Shown here: positions 17,743 to 26,708 of the stretch, piece by piece
How positions within the stretch are numbered: position 1 is the stretch's first letter
How the letters are laid out: each line of letters opens with the position of its first letter
Assembly (NCBI GenBank): GCA_009691305.1
Contig: SICS01000008.1
Coordinates: forward strand, 1 to 38,084
From: Candidatus Peribacteria bacterium
GTDB taxonomy: Bacteria; Patescibacteriota; Gracilibacteria; Peribacterales; Peribacteraceae
DNA: 38,084 nucleotides
Direction of reading: 5' to 3'
The notes under the pieces: model-generated
What the model was told of the DNA's origin: nothing
Database searches by the model: none
The model's input: only the letters and a program-made list of their open reading frames with translations
Position numbers and translations under genes: made by a program

Positions 17743-18501
17743 ATGCACGACGCACTCCTCACCAAACTCGGCCTCAGCCCCAAGGCGGCAGCCGTGTACC
17801 TCGCGTGCCTGCAGCTGGGCCCATCCGGCATGACGGAGATCGCCAAGGCGGCATCACTCAAGCGGCCGTCAACGTACCTGGTCGTCGATGAACTCTTGAT
17901 GCGCGGATTCCTGAGCGTCTCGAAGAAAGGGAAGCGCACGCTCTACGCGCCGGAGCACCCGCGTCGTTTTCTCCAGCAACTCAAGACCCGTGAGCGCGAA
18001 CTGGAAGGCATGTTGCCCGAGCTGGAAGCGCTTTACTACGAACCGCGCGACAAGCCCCGCATCCGCGTGTTCGAAGGGCGGGAGGCGATGATGCAGATGT
18101 ACGAAGGAGTGTTCCGCCGGCTTGCCGAAGAGCGCGGTGAACTCCTGTTCTACACCGCCATCGGGGACCTGCAAGAAAATTTCCCCGAGGCACTCGACCG
18201 TTTTTTCACACTCGTCCGCGGCCATGATGAATTCCACATCCGTGAATTGAACATGGGCGATGCACGAGGCATCCAGTACGCGAAAGATGCCAAGCGGATG
18301 GCCGGGAAGAATCACCAGATCCGCCTGCTGGACCCCAAAAAATTCCCGTTCTCGGAAACGGACAACCTCATTTATGGCGATACCCTGATGATGTTCTCCA
18401 TCAAGCGCGACATCTTTGCCGTCGAAATCGGGCACAAGCAAATCGCCGACGCCCACCGCGCCCTCTTCAATGCGGCCTGGGAAGCGGCCGCTCCGATGTG
18501 A
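17743..18501 (+). CDS. TrmB-family transcriptional regulator
   Basis: 252 residues. The N-terminal winged helix (LTKLGLSPKAAAVYLACLQL; SLKRPSTYLVVDELLMRGFL) is typical of TrmB. A short coiled coil (LKTRERELEGMLPELEAL) is followed by the effector-binding region (RIRVFEGREAMMQMYE...; LIYGDTLMMFS; RALFNAAWEAA). Archaeal TrmB proteins bind sugars; the ligand here is unknown. The gene is divergent from the Cys-rich array with a 142-base spacer holding a candidate operator, so it may control the array and itself. Its effector part is homologous to the head of the membrane protein at 1-1727. A GC hairpin follows the stop. Confidence 0.85.
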   Translation: MHDALLTKLGLSPKAAAVYLACLQLGPSGMTEIAKAASLKRPSTYLVVDELLMRGFLSVSKKGKRTLYAPEHPRRFLQQLKTRERELEGMLPELEALYYEPRDKPRIRVFEGREAMMQMYEGVFRRLAEERGELLFYTAIGDLQENFPEALDRFFTLVRGHDEFHIRELNMGDARGIQYAKDAKRMAGKNHQIRLLDPKKFPFSETDNLIYGDTLMMFSIKRDIFAVEIGHKQIADAHRALFNAAWEAAAPM

Positions 18502-18518
18502 GAATCACGGCGTAGTCT

Positions 18519-18537
18519 CGGCTGCTAAGAGCAGCCG
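18519..18537. repeat. GC-rich hairpin between trmB and tRNA-Leu
   Basis: CGGCTGC-TAAGA-GCAGCCG, a 7-bp stem without a U-run. The stem (GGCTGC/GCAGCC) equals that of one hairpin at 20940-20956. It could stop convergent transcripts. Confidence 0.45.
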
Positions 18538-18549
18538 GACGAAGCCGGA

Positions 18550-18636
18550 TGGTGCCGTGGAGAGGACTCGAACCTCCACATCCTTGCGGATTCACGCCCC
18601 TCAAGCGTGCGCGTCTACCAATTTCGCCACCACGGC
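18550..18636 (-). tRNA. tRNA-Leu(GAG)
   Basis: 87 bases on the minus strand including encoded CCA. Acceptor stem GCCGTGG/CCACGGC; anticodon arm CACGC-TTGAGGG-GCGTG with anticodon GAG; long variable arm ATCC-GCAA-GGAT typical of Leu; T arm GGAGG-TTCGAGT-CCTCT. It reads CTC and CTT codons. Confidence 0.95.
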
Positions 18637-18710
18637 ACGGTGGGACCAAAAGAACGAGGCTACGAGTGTAGCAAGCCCTAGCCGAAGGGCAAATCCCCTA
18701 TTGATAGGTT

Positions 18711-18716
18711 TATACT
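18711..18716 (+). promoter_or_regulatory. -10 box of the EamA gene, leaderless spacing
   Basis: TATACT, then 7 bases (CCCAGGG), then the ATG at 18724. The last bases could act as a weak Shine-Dalgarno, but its spacing would be too short. Confidence 0.5.
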
Positions 18717-18723
18717 CCCAGGG

Positions 18724-19593
18724 ATGTTCTACTTCCTCGCCATTGGTGCGATGCTGGCGTACGCCCTGCAGCAGACGCTGTTAGTGCATCATGCGCGCAA
18801 AGTCGACGGGCTGAGCCTGGCGTTCTACCGGAACGTCTCCTTCGGCATCACGCTGCTGCCGCTCCTCATTGGGACGACGAGGTCCGACATCGCGGTGATC
18901 CTCTCGTTCTGGCCGCTGTTGCTGGCGTCCGGCATCGCTGGCGGGGTGTACCTCGGCATGATCTTCGCCTCATACAAATTCCTGCCGGCCGGGATCGGCA
19001 CGAGCGTTTCCATCGCGGTCTCGACGATCTGCATCGGGATGTTCGGATGGGTCTTCCTCCAGGAATCCATTTCGCCCGCAGGCCTGGCGCTGATGGCAGT
19101 GATCCTCGTAGGCGTCCTCGTGATGGGGGTGCAGCACAAACATTTTTCGCACCTCGACGGCCGCTTCCTCCTCGGTATTGTCATCGCGGCAGTGGGCACC
19201 GTCCCCGTCGCCTTCGTAAAGTACGCGCTCACCGTGATCAGCCGGGAAGCGAACCCACTGGCGAGCGGATATTTCTGGGAACTCTCTATCGGCATCGGCT
19301 GCCTCCTTCTCCTATTGGCACGGTCGACCTTCACGTCACATCACATCCAGAAGATCAGCATGCGCGACTTTCTGGTCATCGGCGCATGCTCCGCTCCCAC
19401 ATTGATTGGGACGGGGCTCTTCGCGCTTGCCGTGAGCAAAGGACCCATCGCGATCGTGGGCGCTATCGGCAGCGGCTCCCTTGTCGTCACATCCCTCCTG
19501 GCATGGCTGTGGTACCGCGAGAAACTTTCTATGGGTCAGTGGGCGGCCATGGCGCTGATCATCGCGGGGGTCATCGGCCTCAAGTTCGTCTGA
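18724..19593 (+). CDS. EamA/DMT-family transporter
   Basis: 289 residues with ten predicted membrane helices arranged as two five-helix halves, as in EamA/DMT exporters. Features include a short N-terminal helix followed by KVDGLSLAFYRNV, the first EamA half ending at LMAVILVGVLVMGV, and the second ending at WAAMALIIAGVIGLKFV. The substrate (metabolite, amino acid or nucleotide-sugar) cannot be told from sequence. The stop lies 4 bases from the convergent purB stop. Confidence 0.85.
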   Translation: MFYFLAIGAMLAYALQQTLLVHHARKVDGLSLAFYRNVSFGITLLPLLIGTTRSDIAVILSFWPLLLASGIAGGVYLGMIFASYKFLPAGIGTSVSIAVSTICIGMFGWVFLQESISPAGLALMAVILVGVLVMGVQHKHFSHLDGRFLLGIVIAAVGTVPVAFVKYALTVISREANPLASGYFWELSIGIGCLLLLLARSTFTSHHIQKISMRDFLVIGACSAPTLIGTGLFALAVSKGPIAIVGAIGSGSLVVTSLLAWLWYREKLSMGQWAAMALIIAGVIGLKFV

Positions 19594-19597
19594 ACTC

Positions 19598-20905
19598 TTA
19601 CAACATCTCCAACAGCCGCTTCTTCTCGCTTTTGGGGATATCCAACGAATCGACAAATTTCTTCAGCGATTCTTTCGTCACCTTCTCGCCCCGCGTCAGC
19701 GCCTTCAATTTTTCGTACGCTCCCGCCACTCCGTGCTTGCGCAGCACCATCTGGATTGCTTCGGCAGCGACTTCCGGATGCTCATCCAATTCTTTTTGGA
19801 TTTTCTTCCGATCGACATCGACTTTGCCGAGTCCTTTCATCAATGACTGGATTGCGAGCAGGTGATAGCCGAAGGCCACGCCGATGTTCCTCTGTACTGT
19901 TGAATCACTGAGGTCACGCTGGAGGCGACTCACCGGGAGCTTTTCTGCAAAGTGCAAGAACAGCGCTGTGCTCAGCCCTAAGTTTCCTTCAGCATTCTCG
20001 AAATCAATGGGGTTTACCTTATGCGGCATGGCCGAAGAACCCACTTCTCCTTTGATGACCTTTTGACGGAAGACGCCGCGACTGATGTACATCCACATAT
20101 CACGACTCAGATCGAGCAGGATGGTGTTGATGCGCGACATCAGATGACTGAGCTCAGCCAGGTCATCGTGCGGATTGATCTGCGTTGTGTACTGGAGCGG
20201 TAGCAGCCCGAGGCTTTTGACGAACTTGTTGCGAAACGTCTCCCATTTCACCTCCGGATACGCGGCCTTGTGCGCGGAGAAGTTGCCGACTGCACCGCCG
20301 AGCTTGCCATTGAGGCGGCCATTCTTGAGCTGATTGAGCTGATGCGTCAGACGCTCGACGAAGACCATCATCTCCTTCCCGAGCGTCGTCGGTGTCGCGG
20401 GTTGGCCGTGGGTGAGGCTCAGCAGCTTGATGTTCTTTGTGCTGTTACCAAGACGCTGGAGTGTCCGGAGAACTGCTGTCAGTTCGGGGATGATGACTGT
20501 CCGTAGGGCAGCGTGTATGAGAAGACCATATGCGAGATTATTCACATCCTCACTCGTGAGGCCAAAGTGAAAAAATTCGAGCGAGTCCTTCAGCCCTTGG
20601 ATTTTCGCACCTTGTTCCTTCAGATAATACTCAACAGCTTTCACGTCGTGCTTCGTCACCTTCTCGATCTGTTTGATTCGCTCGTATGCCCTGTCGTTGA
20701 AATTCTCGAAGAGCGACATCAATGCCTTCTCCTGCTTGCTCTTCATGCGCTTGAGCTCTTTCACACCGTCCACATTCGACAATGCGATCAAATACCGCAC
20801 CTCCACCTCCACGCGCGCTTGCATGAGAGCTTCCTCACTGAAGAACGGGCGCAACGCATCGACTGATTTCGCGTAGCGGCCGTCAAGGGGGGAAAGAGGC
20901 TGCAT
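19598..20905 (-). CDS. purB: Adenylosuccinate lyase
   Basis: 435 residues. Acts twice in purine synthesis, releasing fumarate from SAICAR and from adenylosuccinate. Key features are the N-terminal PLSPLDGRYA (the E. coli-like subtype), the TSEDVNN motif, LTHGQPATPTTLGKE with the active-site His, and the fumarase/aspartase-superfamily signature GSSAMPHKVNPIDFENAEG with the catalytic Ser loop. purC lies about 8 kb away and is not in an operon with it. A TATAAT box lies 8 bases upstream of the ATG. Confidence 0.96.
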   Translation of the reverse strand: MQPLSPLDGRYAKSVDALRPFFSEEALMQARVEVEVRYLIALSNVDGVKELKRMKSKQEKALMSLFENFNDRAYERIKQIEKVTKHDVKAVEYYLKEQGAKIQGLKDSLEFFHFGLTSEDVNNLAYGLLIHAALRTVIIPELTAVLRTLQRLGNSTKNIKLLSLTHGQPATPTTLGKEMMVFVERLTHQLNQLKNGRLNGKLGGAVGNFSAHKAAYPEVKWETFRNKFVKSLGLLPLQYTTQINPHDDLAELSHLMSRINTILLDLSRDMWMYISRGVFRQKVIKGEVGSSAMPHKVNPIDFENAEGNLGLSTALFLHFAEKLPVSRLQRDLSDSTVQRNIGVAFGYHLLAIQSLMKGLGKVDVDRKKIQKELDEHPEVAAEAIQMVLRKHGVAGAYEKLKALTRGEKVTKESLKKFVDSLDIPKSEKKRLLEML

Positions 20906-20913
20906 TGGCCTCT

Positions 20914-20919
20914 ATTATA
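20914..20919 (-). promoter_or_regulatory. -10 box of purB, near-leaderless spacing
   Basis: A consensus TATAAT ends 8 bases before the ATG at 20905; a GTG precedes it. No Shine-Dalgarno sequence is visible. Confidence 0.5.
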
Positions 20920-20939
20920 CACAAAAACAGCTCTTGGGA

Positions 20940-20980
20940 GCAGCCTTTCTGGCTGCGGTCACCGCGGGCAGAAAGCCCGC
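20940..20980. repeat. Double hairpin between ftsH and purB
   Basis: GCAGCC-TTTCT-GGCTGC and GCGGGC-AGAAA-GCCCGC, separated by GGTCACC. The two loops (TTTCT and AGAAA) are reverse complements and could pair. The preceding TCTTGGGAGC also precedes the double hairpin at 37839. In the ftsH transcript the hairpins are followed by CTGTTTTTG, so they may also terminate ftsH. Confidence 0.5.
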
Positions 20981-20992
20981 TTCTTGTCATTG

Positions 20993-22966
20993 TCAGCTCT
21001 GCTGAGTTTCCCCAGCCTGTGAATCGTCTGCCGGCTCATCCGGAGAATCCGGCTCCTTCGCCTCGATATCGCTCTTGATGCCGAGCTCTTTGGCCTTCTT
21101 CTTCTCGATCTCTTTCCCCTGCTCGCCGTCGAACACGACGAGGAATTCCTCCACGCTCATCGTCTCTTTCTGCTGCAGGACTTTAGCAAGCTCATCGAGC
21201 TTCGCGCGGTGCTCCACGAGGAAGCCCTTCGCGCGCACGTACTGGTCGCTGATGATCTTGCGCACGTATTCGTCGATCTTCTGCGCCATGGAATCGGAAT
21301 AGTTGCGCGCCATGCCGGGGTCGACGCCCGCGAACATCGAGCCCTGCTTTTCGCCGTAGACGACAAGGCCGAGCGCATCATCGCCCATGCCGAACTTCAT
21401 CGCCATGTTGCGCGCGATGGCAGATGCGCGTTCGAGGTCGTTGCTCGCACCGGTGGTGATCTCGTTGAAGATAAGTTCCTCAGCGGCGCGTCCGCCCAGC
21501 AGGCCGCAGATCTCGTCGATGAACTTACTCTTGGAGGTCGTGTACTGGTCTTCCTGCGGCAAGAACCACGTGACGCCCAGGGTGGAGCCGCGTGAGACGA
21601 TGCTAATTTTATGGAGAGGGTCCGCATGCGTGCAGAGGTGCCCGACAATCGCATGGCCGAGTTCGTGGTAGGCGGTGATGTCCTTTTCGTGCTGGGTGAG
21701 CTTGCGGGACTTTTTCTCCGACCCGATCGTGACTTTCTCGACGGCATCGACGAGGTCGCGCTGCGTGACAGCGGGGCGCTTCCGCTTGGCAGCGAAGATC
21801 GCCGCCTCATTCATGATGTTCTCCAAATCGGCGCCCGTAAGGCCGACGGTCTGCTTGGCGACGTCTCCGAGCTTAATGCTCTTGGCGACCTTCTTGTTGC
21901 GCGCGTGGACTTCCAGGATCTTCTGGCGGGCGTTGAGGTCGGGCTTGTCGATGAAGATGCGGCGGTCAAAGCGTCCGGGACGGAGCAATGCCACGTCCAG
22001 CACGTCGGGACGGTTGGTGGCAGCCATCACGATCACGTTGGTCCCCTGCTCAAAGCCGTCCATTTCGGTGAGGATTTGGTTGAGCGTCTGCTCGCGTTCG
22101 TCGTGCCCTCCTCCGAAACCTGCACCACCGCGTTGTCGGCCGACAGCGTCAATTTCATCGATGAAGATGATGCACGGCGCGTTGCGCTTGGCCTTGGTGA
22201 ACAGGTCGCGGACGCGCGATGCGCCCACGCCCACGAACATCTCCACGAACTCGGAGCCCGCGATGGAAAAGAAGGGGACGCCCGCCTCTCCCGCAACCGC
22301 GCGCGCCAGGAGCGTCTTGCCTGTGCCTGGGGCGCCGACGAGCAGGACGCCCTTCGGGATTTTTGCGCCGATGTTCGTGTACTTGGTGGGGTTCTTCAGG
22401 AAATCGACGACCTCGACGAGGTCTTCCTTCGCTTCCTCGGCACCCGCGACGTCGACGAACCGCGTCTTCACCTGCTTGGCGTCCGCCACGCGTGCGCGCG
22501 ACTTACCGAACGAGAGCGCGGTCGACTGGCTGCGCGCGATCCCGCGGAAGAGCCAGATCACCCCACCGATTACGAGCAGAAAGAAGAGGATGTCGGGTAG
22601 GACCGCGAAGAGCATGTTGCGTGTTTCCTGGTTTTCGATGTTCACGATGGTCGGGTTCTTTGGGTCGTTCCATCCCAATTCACTCACGGTATCCTCTCCC
22701 TCCTTATATGATTGTAAGATTTTGCCGTCCTTGAGCGTGGCGTACACGGTGCTATCGCGGATGAGGATGTCTTTGAACTCCCTGCTCGCGTAGCCCTGCG
22801 TGATGCGGCTGAGCGGCACTTCCTGCGCGTCGGTGTACTTCTTCTCGTTCTCCCACTGGGGGTTTAGGAGGAACGCGATCGACAGGAACGCAAGCAGCCC
22901 GAAGAGCAGGATGCTCAGGAGCCACTGGTAGCGGTTGCGCTGCGGCGGACGGGAAAGTGGAGGCAC
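20993..22966 (-). CDS. ftsH: ATP-dependent zinc metalloprotease FtsH
   Basis: 657 residues from a GTG at 22966. Membrane-anchored hexameric protease that degrades membrane and regulatory proteins. Two membrane spans (about 14-34 and 118-141) flank an extracytoplasmic region of about 80 residues. AAA module: Walker A GAPGTGKT (211-218), Walker B FIDEID (268-273), second region of homology [20 protein letters not shown]. Zinc site HELGH (434-438) with the third ligand probably Asp in NDLERA (510). The C-terminus is acidic and flexible. A TATACT box lies exactly 6 bases before the GTG, which supports this start. Confidence 0.97.
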   Translation of the reverse strand: MPPLSRPPQRNRYQWLLSILLFGLLAFLSIAFLLNPQWENEKKYTDAQEVPLSRITQGYASREFKDILIRDSTVYATLKDGKILQSYKEGEDTVSELGWNDPKNPTIVNIENQETRNMLFAVLPDILFFLLVIGGVIWLFRGIARSQSTALSFGKSRARVADAKQVKTRFVDVAGAEEAKEDLVEVVDFLKNPTKYTNIGAKIPKGVLLVGAPGTGKTLLARAVAGEAGVPFFSIAGSEFVEMFVGVGASRVRDLFTKAKRNAPCIIFIDEIDAVGRQRGGAGFGGGHDEREQTLNQILTEMDGFEQGTNVIVMAATNRPDVLDVALLRPGRFDRRIFIDKPDLNARQKILEVHARNKKVAKSIKLGDVAKQTVGLTGADLENIMNEAAIFAAKRKRPAVTQRDLVDAVEKVTIGSEKKSRKLTQHEKDITAYHELGHAIVGHLCTHADPLHKISIVSRGSTLGVTWFLPQEDQYTTSKSKFIDEICGLLGGRAAEELIFNEITTGASNDLERASAIARNMAMKFGMGDDALGLVVYGEKQGSMFAGVDPGMARNYSDSMAQKIDEYVRKIISDQYVRAKGFLVEHRAKLDELAKVLQQKETMSVEEFLVVFDGEQGKEIEKKKAKELGIKSDIEAKEPDSPDEPADDSQAGETQQS

Positions 22967-22972
22967 GGGACG

Positions 22973-22978
22973 AGTATA
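22973..22978 (-). promoter_or_regulatory. -10 box of ftsH, leaderless spacing
   Basis: TATACT-CGTCCC-GTG: the expected transcription start coincides with the start codon. A short TAGGGC tandem (22989-23004) lies in the spacer to the divergent PMT gene. Confidence 0.55.
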
Positions 22979-23020
22979 GGGTGAGGATTAGGGCTAGGGC
23001 TAGGACTCTTTCAAGATGTT

Positions 23021-23048
23021 TTGAACAATTTCTTTTGCACCGTATACT
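23021..23048 (+). promoter_or_regulatory. Promoter of the PMT-like gene
   Basis: TTGAAC (23021-23026), 16-base spacer, TATACT (23043-23048), then 8 bases to the ATG at 23057. This shows that the TTG at 23021 is a -35 box and not a start codon. Confidence 0.6.
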
Positions 23049-23056
23049 CAGCGTCG

Positions 23057-24568
23057 ATGTCCGCAAAAACGTCCACAAAGGGGAAATGGCACGCATGGCT
23101 TTTCCTCGGGTTCGTGCTGCTCCTCTCGTACTTCACGTACTTTCACCGCTACTGGGATCCGCCGCGCGTCTTTTGGGATGAAAACTACCACATCGCGAGC
23201 GCGCAGAAGTACCTGCACAACGTGTACTTCATGGAGCAGCACCCGCCACTCGGAAAACTGTTGATCGCGCTGGGCGAGAAGATCTTCCATCCCAATGAGA
23301 AGACCGACCAGTTCCTGGCTACCGATTACGGCACGGAGTTCGACGACGGCTTCTCGTTCGCTGGCTATCGCTTCTTCTCGGCGCTCTTTGCGTGGTGGAC
23401 CGCGCCCGTGCTATTCCTGATCTTCCTGGCGCTACTGCGCAATCCGTTGCACAGCGTCCTTCTCAGCTTCTTCTACATCTTCGACAACGCGCTCATCGTG
23501 CACACGCGCGGCGCGATGCTCGAGGGGCCGCTCTCGTTTTTCGCCGCACTGACGATCCTCTTCTTCATTCTCACGTTGCGCGACCGCGGTCGTACAAAGT
23601 CGTTCCTCCTCTGGAGCATCCTCTTCGGCGTGAGTTTCGGGCTGATGGTGAGCACGAAAGTCCTGGGGCTCGCATTCATCCTGCTCACGCTCCCCATCCT
23701 CTGGAAGTTGTGGCCGCGATGGAAGCGGGCAATCGGGTTCCTCGCCATCTTCGGCACGAGCGCACTGGTGGTGTTCCTGAACATCTGGTGGATCCACTTC
23801 TCGCTCGGCCAGCGGATCAACACCGAATTGCCCGACGGCGGCTACTACCAGGCGTCGGACACGTACAAAGACCTCCTCGCAACTGGCCACACCTCTTCAC
23901 TGACCGGCTTCCCGGTGATGCTACGCGACTCGCTCGCGTACATCCCCTTCTATAACCGTGGCGCCCCCCGGCTCGACTTCTGTAAGGAGGACGAGAACGG
24001 CAGCCCCCCGTGGATGTGGCCGCTCGGCGCCCGCACAATCAACTACCGCTGGGAGACACCCGATAGCAGCGCGTACCTGTACCTCTACCTCGTGCCGAAC
24101 CCCGTCGTGTGGTGGACCGCACTCGCGGCGGTGCTGGTCGCCGCCAGCATGCTCGTCTGCTCGGTCGTGGCCCCACCCAAGCGCCCGCTCAAGAACCGCT
24201 TCCTGCTCTTCGTGTTTCTGGGGCTCTATCTCTCCTTTATGATCGCGGTCTCCCGGATCCCGCGCGTGCTCTACCTGTACCACTACTTCATTCCCCTACT
24301 CGTGAGTTTCGTCCTCGTCGCGCTCGTGTTCAATGAGATCCAGTCGCTCTGGCGCAAGCCGCTGCAGGAGCATGGCAAGACAATCCTCGCGCTCACGTTC
24401 GCCGCGCTGATCTTCCTGGGCCACCAGTACTACCGCCCGTTCACGTACTACGAACCGCTGACGGATGCGCAATTCAACCGCCGCAACATCTTGAACCTCT
24501 GGGACATGCGCTGCGTGAACTGCGAACGCAACAGCAGCCTGGTCGTGCCGACGAAAGAGCCAAATTGA
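23057..24568 (+). CDS. Dolichyl/polyprenyl-phosphate-mannose protein mannosyltransferase (PMT family)
   Basis: 503 residues with many membrane spans, GT-C fold. The first extracytoplasmic loop has FWDENYH (Asp41-Glu42), the acidic pair used by PMT enzymes, followed by EQHPPLGKLLIALG, a strong PMT signature. RGAMLEGP follows a hydrophobic pair. Near the C-terminus RVLYLYHYFIPLL resembles the PMT four-helix C-terminal domain; no MIR domain is present, as in bacterial PMTs. It should move mannose from a lipid carrier to Ser/Thr of exported proteins. It is convergent with an ALG5-like gene, and ALG10-like, GT87-like and TMTC-like genes are nearby. The start is set by the promoter. Confidence 0.88.
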   Translation: MSAKTSTKGKWHAWLFLGFVLLLSYFTYFHRYWDPPRVFWDENYHIASAQKYLHNVYFMEQHPPLGKLLIALGEKIFHPNEKTDQFLATDYGTEFDDGFSFAGYRFFSALFAWWTAPVLFLIFLALLRNPLHSVLLSFFYIFDNALIVHTRGAMLEGPLSFFAALTILFFILTLRDRGRTKSFLLWSILFGVSFGLMVSTKVLGLAFILLTLPILWKLWPRWKRAIGFLAIFGTSALVVFLNIWWIHFSLGQRINTELPDGGYYQASDTYKDLLATGHTSSLTGFPVMLRDSLAYIPFYNRGAPRLDFCKEDENGSPPWMWPLGARTINYRWETPDSSAYLYLYLVPNPVVWWTALAAVLVAASMLVCSVVAPPKRPLKNRFLLFVFLGLYLSFMIAVSRIPRVLYLYHYFIPLLVSFVLVALVFNEIQSLWRKPLQEHGKTILALTFAALIFLGHQYYRPFTYYEPLTDAQFNRRNILNLWDMRCVNCERNSSLVVPTKEPN

Positions 24569-24582
24569 TTTCTGATACCAGA

Positions 24583-24623
24583 GGGCAGGCATACCTGCCT
24601 GCCGGCGGGCACGTATGCCCGCC
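24583..24623. repeat. Double palindrome filling the PMT/ALG5-like spacer
   Basis: GGCAGGCA-TACC-TGCCTGCC, one base, GGCGGGCA-CGTA-TGCCCGCC. Both stems recur in the double palindrome inside the TMTC-like gene (37839-37881). It lies between convergent genes and ends 2 bases before the ALG5-like stop, so it may also act as a bidirectional terminator. Confidence 0.65.
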
Positions 24624-24624
24624 C

Positions 24625-25338
24625 TCAATTCTTTTTCATGAACTTCTTCCAATAGAGGGACAGCACCGACCCGAACATCTGCACGCCATCTTGGACGAGA
24701 CGGACTTTTGAGCGCTCGATCGCGCTCCACTGCACGGGGAGTTCCACGATCTTCATGCCCCGCCCGATCGCAAGCGAGAGGATTTCGACGTCGAACGCGA
24801 ACCGGTCGATGGTCTGGAGTGCAAAGATTTCCTGTGCAGATTCCCTACGGAAAAGTTTGCAGCCACACGCCGCGTCGCGAATGCCGGGGTGCAACCCGCG
24901 GCAAAGCGCATGGTAGATCCTCCCGATCAGTCGGCGGTGGTGCTGCATCGAGACGCCGGACCGGGAATCGACGCGTGAGCCGATGGCGATCTGGGCGCCC
25001 TGCTGTTCCATTGCCCCCCACAGCCGGATGACTTCGTTGATCGGTGTCGCGCCGTCGGCGTCGTACATGAGCAGGAGGTCGCCGGTCGCGGCGAGCATCC
25101 CTTCGCGCACCGCGGCGCCTTTTCCGGAATTTTTCAGCAAGCGGAGAACACGGACCGGGAGGCGGGTACCCCACGATTCGGCAAGCACCACGGTGTCGTC
25201 GGCACTGCCATCATCGACGACCAAGACTTCTTCGAGATGCAAGGGAGTTGATTCGCCAAAGAACCCGGCGATCGCCGCAAGGGTCTGCGGAAGACGTGGG
25301 GACTCATTGTAGGCGGGAATGACGATGGAGAGGGTCAC
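24625..25338 (-). CDS. GT2 polyprenyl-phosphate glucosyltransferase, ALG5/DPM1-like
   Basis: 237 residues from a GTG at 25338. GT-A fold: LSIVIPAYNES at the N-terminus, VVDDGSADDT for the nucleotide-sugar, GKGAAVREGM, YDADGATP as the DxD-type metal site, and IRDAACGCKLFRRESAQEIF followed by RFAFDVEIL and VELPVQW. The last motifs are typical of dolichyl-phosphate beta-glucosyltransferase (ALG5), which makes the lipid-linked sugar donor at the cytoplasmic face. There is no C-terminal membrane anchor. It lies 9 bases after the ALG10-like gene in the same direction, so the donor-making and donor-using enzymes would be made together. Confidence 0.9.
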   Translation of the reverse strand: MTLSIVIPAYNESPRLPQTLAAIAGFFGESTPLHLEEVLVVDDGSADDTVVLAESWGTRLPVRVLRLLKNSGKGAAVREGMLAATGDLLLMYDADGATPINEVIRLWGAMEQQGAQIAIGSRVDSRSGVSMQHHRRLIGRIYHALCRGLHPGIRDAACGCKLFRRESAQEIFALQTIDRFAFDVEILSLAIGRGMKIVELPVQWSAIERSKVRLVQDGVQMFGSVLSLYWKKFMKKN

Positions 25339-25347
25339 CCGCGGATC

Positions 25348-26655
25348 CTAAAGGAAGAACCAGCGGAGCGCGACCGGAACGAAGAGAAGTATGGCAAAGG
25401 TCCCGCTATACACCGCGGAGATGGTTTCCAGTCGGCTGGATTTGCTTTCGCGGAAGAGGAGGAACAGCACCATCGGGACAAAATAGTACCGCTGCTCGAC
25501 CAGCCAGGACGGGAGCAGATAGAGGATGGTAGCGGGGTACAGGAGAGTGGAGAACGGCCACGTGAGGCGGGTCGTCCAGAAGGAGAGGAACGAATAGCCG
25601 ACGGGGACAAAGAACAGCATCTTCAGCGTTGGGGTCTCCGTGAAGTACGTGAGGATGCGGTTGCGCAGGTACACGGAATCGAGCCCTTGGTTGTACCCAT
25701 GGTCGTTCACGAACGTCATCATGAAGATGAGGAAGAACACCAGGAAGAGCGGCCACAGGATCCTGGATGTGCGGAGTGCGGTGATGATCCGCTTCGTGTT
25801 GCTCAGGTGTAGTGGAAGGAACATGAAGAACGACAGGAAGAGGCAGAAGTAAATGTTGCCCGGATGAAACGACGGGAAGGGGTGCGACTCCTTGTCGCCG
25901 ATGGCGATGCCCTGGTTCCACCACACAAACGCGGCGAAGAGCACGATGCCCATGATGAAGACCGCGACCGCGGAGAGGAGCCGCACGCGGGTGACGCGCG
26001 TCCGGTAGCGTTCACGGATGCGCCGCAGCAACGCAAACAGGATGAATTTCTGTCGGACAATCCGCAGGAAGCCCGGAAGCTCCGCCAGCACGAGAGCGGC
26101 GAGGAGGAACAGCAGCCAGATGATGTTGTTCTGCCGCACGAGCAAGGACGCGGTGATCATGGCCGCGGACGCCGTGTACCAATGGCGCAGGAACAACCAC
26201 AGCGCCAGTAGGATGACGAAGAGGGAGAACGCGTCCGTGTACACGAATAGGAAGTACGGGAAGAGGATGGGCAGGAACGCGTACTGCACCACGCGGGTGG
26301 CCGTCGCACGCGGGTGGAGGATCCCCAGAATGGCACGGAATACCGCCACCGAGAGCAGGCTGATGAGGATATTGATGAACCGATAAAAGTTCAGGTCATG
26401 GATACCAGCGGCACGCGAGAACGCGAAGAGGACGAGGTGGTAGCCCGGCAGCATCGTCAACTGATGGTCAATGCTAAAGTCGCCTTCGTGGAACCTGCGC
26501 AACTGCTCGAAGTGGAAACCCTCGTCACCAAAAAAAGATTCACCATGGATTGCGAGAAACGCCATCAGGAACATCACAGCGATCATGATGCCGCCGATCT
26601 TTCTGGACCTGCGCAATTCGCCGTCACTGTTTTTTCGTCTGGGAAACGCTGACAC
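25348..26655 (-). CDS. ALG10/DIE2-like lipid-sugar-dependent glucosyltransferase
   Basis: 435 residues from a GTG at 26655, polytopic. It matches the eukaryotic ALG10 family along its length: GDEGFHFEQLRRFHEGDF (Asp44-Glu45), LTMLPGYHLV, LLVRQNNIIWLL (RQxNIIW, 174-180), a GIAIGDKESHPF segment (249-260, as GIVIGDRSSH in ALG10), a DHGYNQGLD region and VEQRYYFVP near the C-terminus. ALG10 adds the terminal alpha-1,2-glucose of the eukaryotic N-glycan precursor from dolichyl-phosphate-glucose. The bacterial acceptor is unknown. The next gene, 9 bases on, is the ALG5-like donor synthase. Confidence 0.85.
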   Translation of the reverse strand: MSAFPRRKNSDGELRRSRKIGGIMIAVMFLMAFLAIHGESFFGDEGFHFEQLRRFHEGDFSIDHQLTMLPGYHLVLFAFSRAAGIHDLNFYRFINILISLLSVAVFRAILGILHPRATATRVVQYAFLPILFPYFLFVYTDAFSLFVILLALWLFLRHWYTASAAMITASLLVRQNNIIWLLFLLAALVLAELPGFLRIVRQKFILFALLRRIRERYRTRVTRVRLLSAVAVFIMGIVLFAAFVWWNQGIAIGDKESHPFPSFHPGNIYFCLFLSFFMFLPLHLSNTKRIITALRTSRILWPLFLVFFLIFMMTFVNDHGYNQGLDSVYLRNRILTYFTETPTLKMLFFVPVGYSFLSFWTTRLTWPFSTLLYPATILYLLPSWLVEQRYYFVPMVLFLLFRESKSSRLETISAVYSGTFAILLFVPVALRWFFL

Positions 26656-26708
26656 CGGAACACTCTATCATATCGCGCGCGGCGACGTTATGATACTCTC
26701 CACATCCT
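26656..26708. promoter_or_regulatory. Divergent promoter region, ALG10-like / GT87-like
   Basis: Minus strand: TAGAGT ends about 6 bases before the GTG at 26655, overlapping an upstream TATGAT. Plus strand: TATGAT (26689-26694) lies 14 bases before the ATG at 26709, with GATACT also possible. Two genes share 53 bases of control region. Confidence 0.4.

Noticed and set aside
18467-18649. Minus-strand 60-residue frame over 18550-18636
   Set aside because: It is a translation of tRNA-Leu and its flanks.
22981-23006. TAGGGC tandem in the ftsH-PMT spacer as a telomere-like or regulatory repeat
   Set aside because: Only two and a half units; too short to support any claim.
23021-23056. TTG start giving a longer PMT-like protein
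   Set aside because: The bases are the promoter (TTGAAC-N16-TATACT), and the ATG at 23057 begins a normal signal-anchor-like N-terminus.
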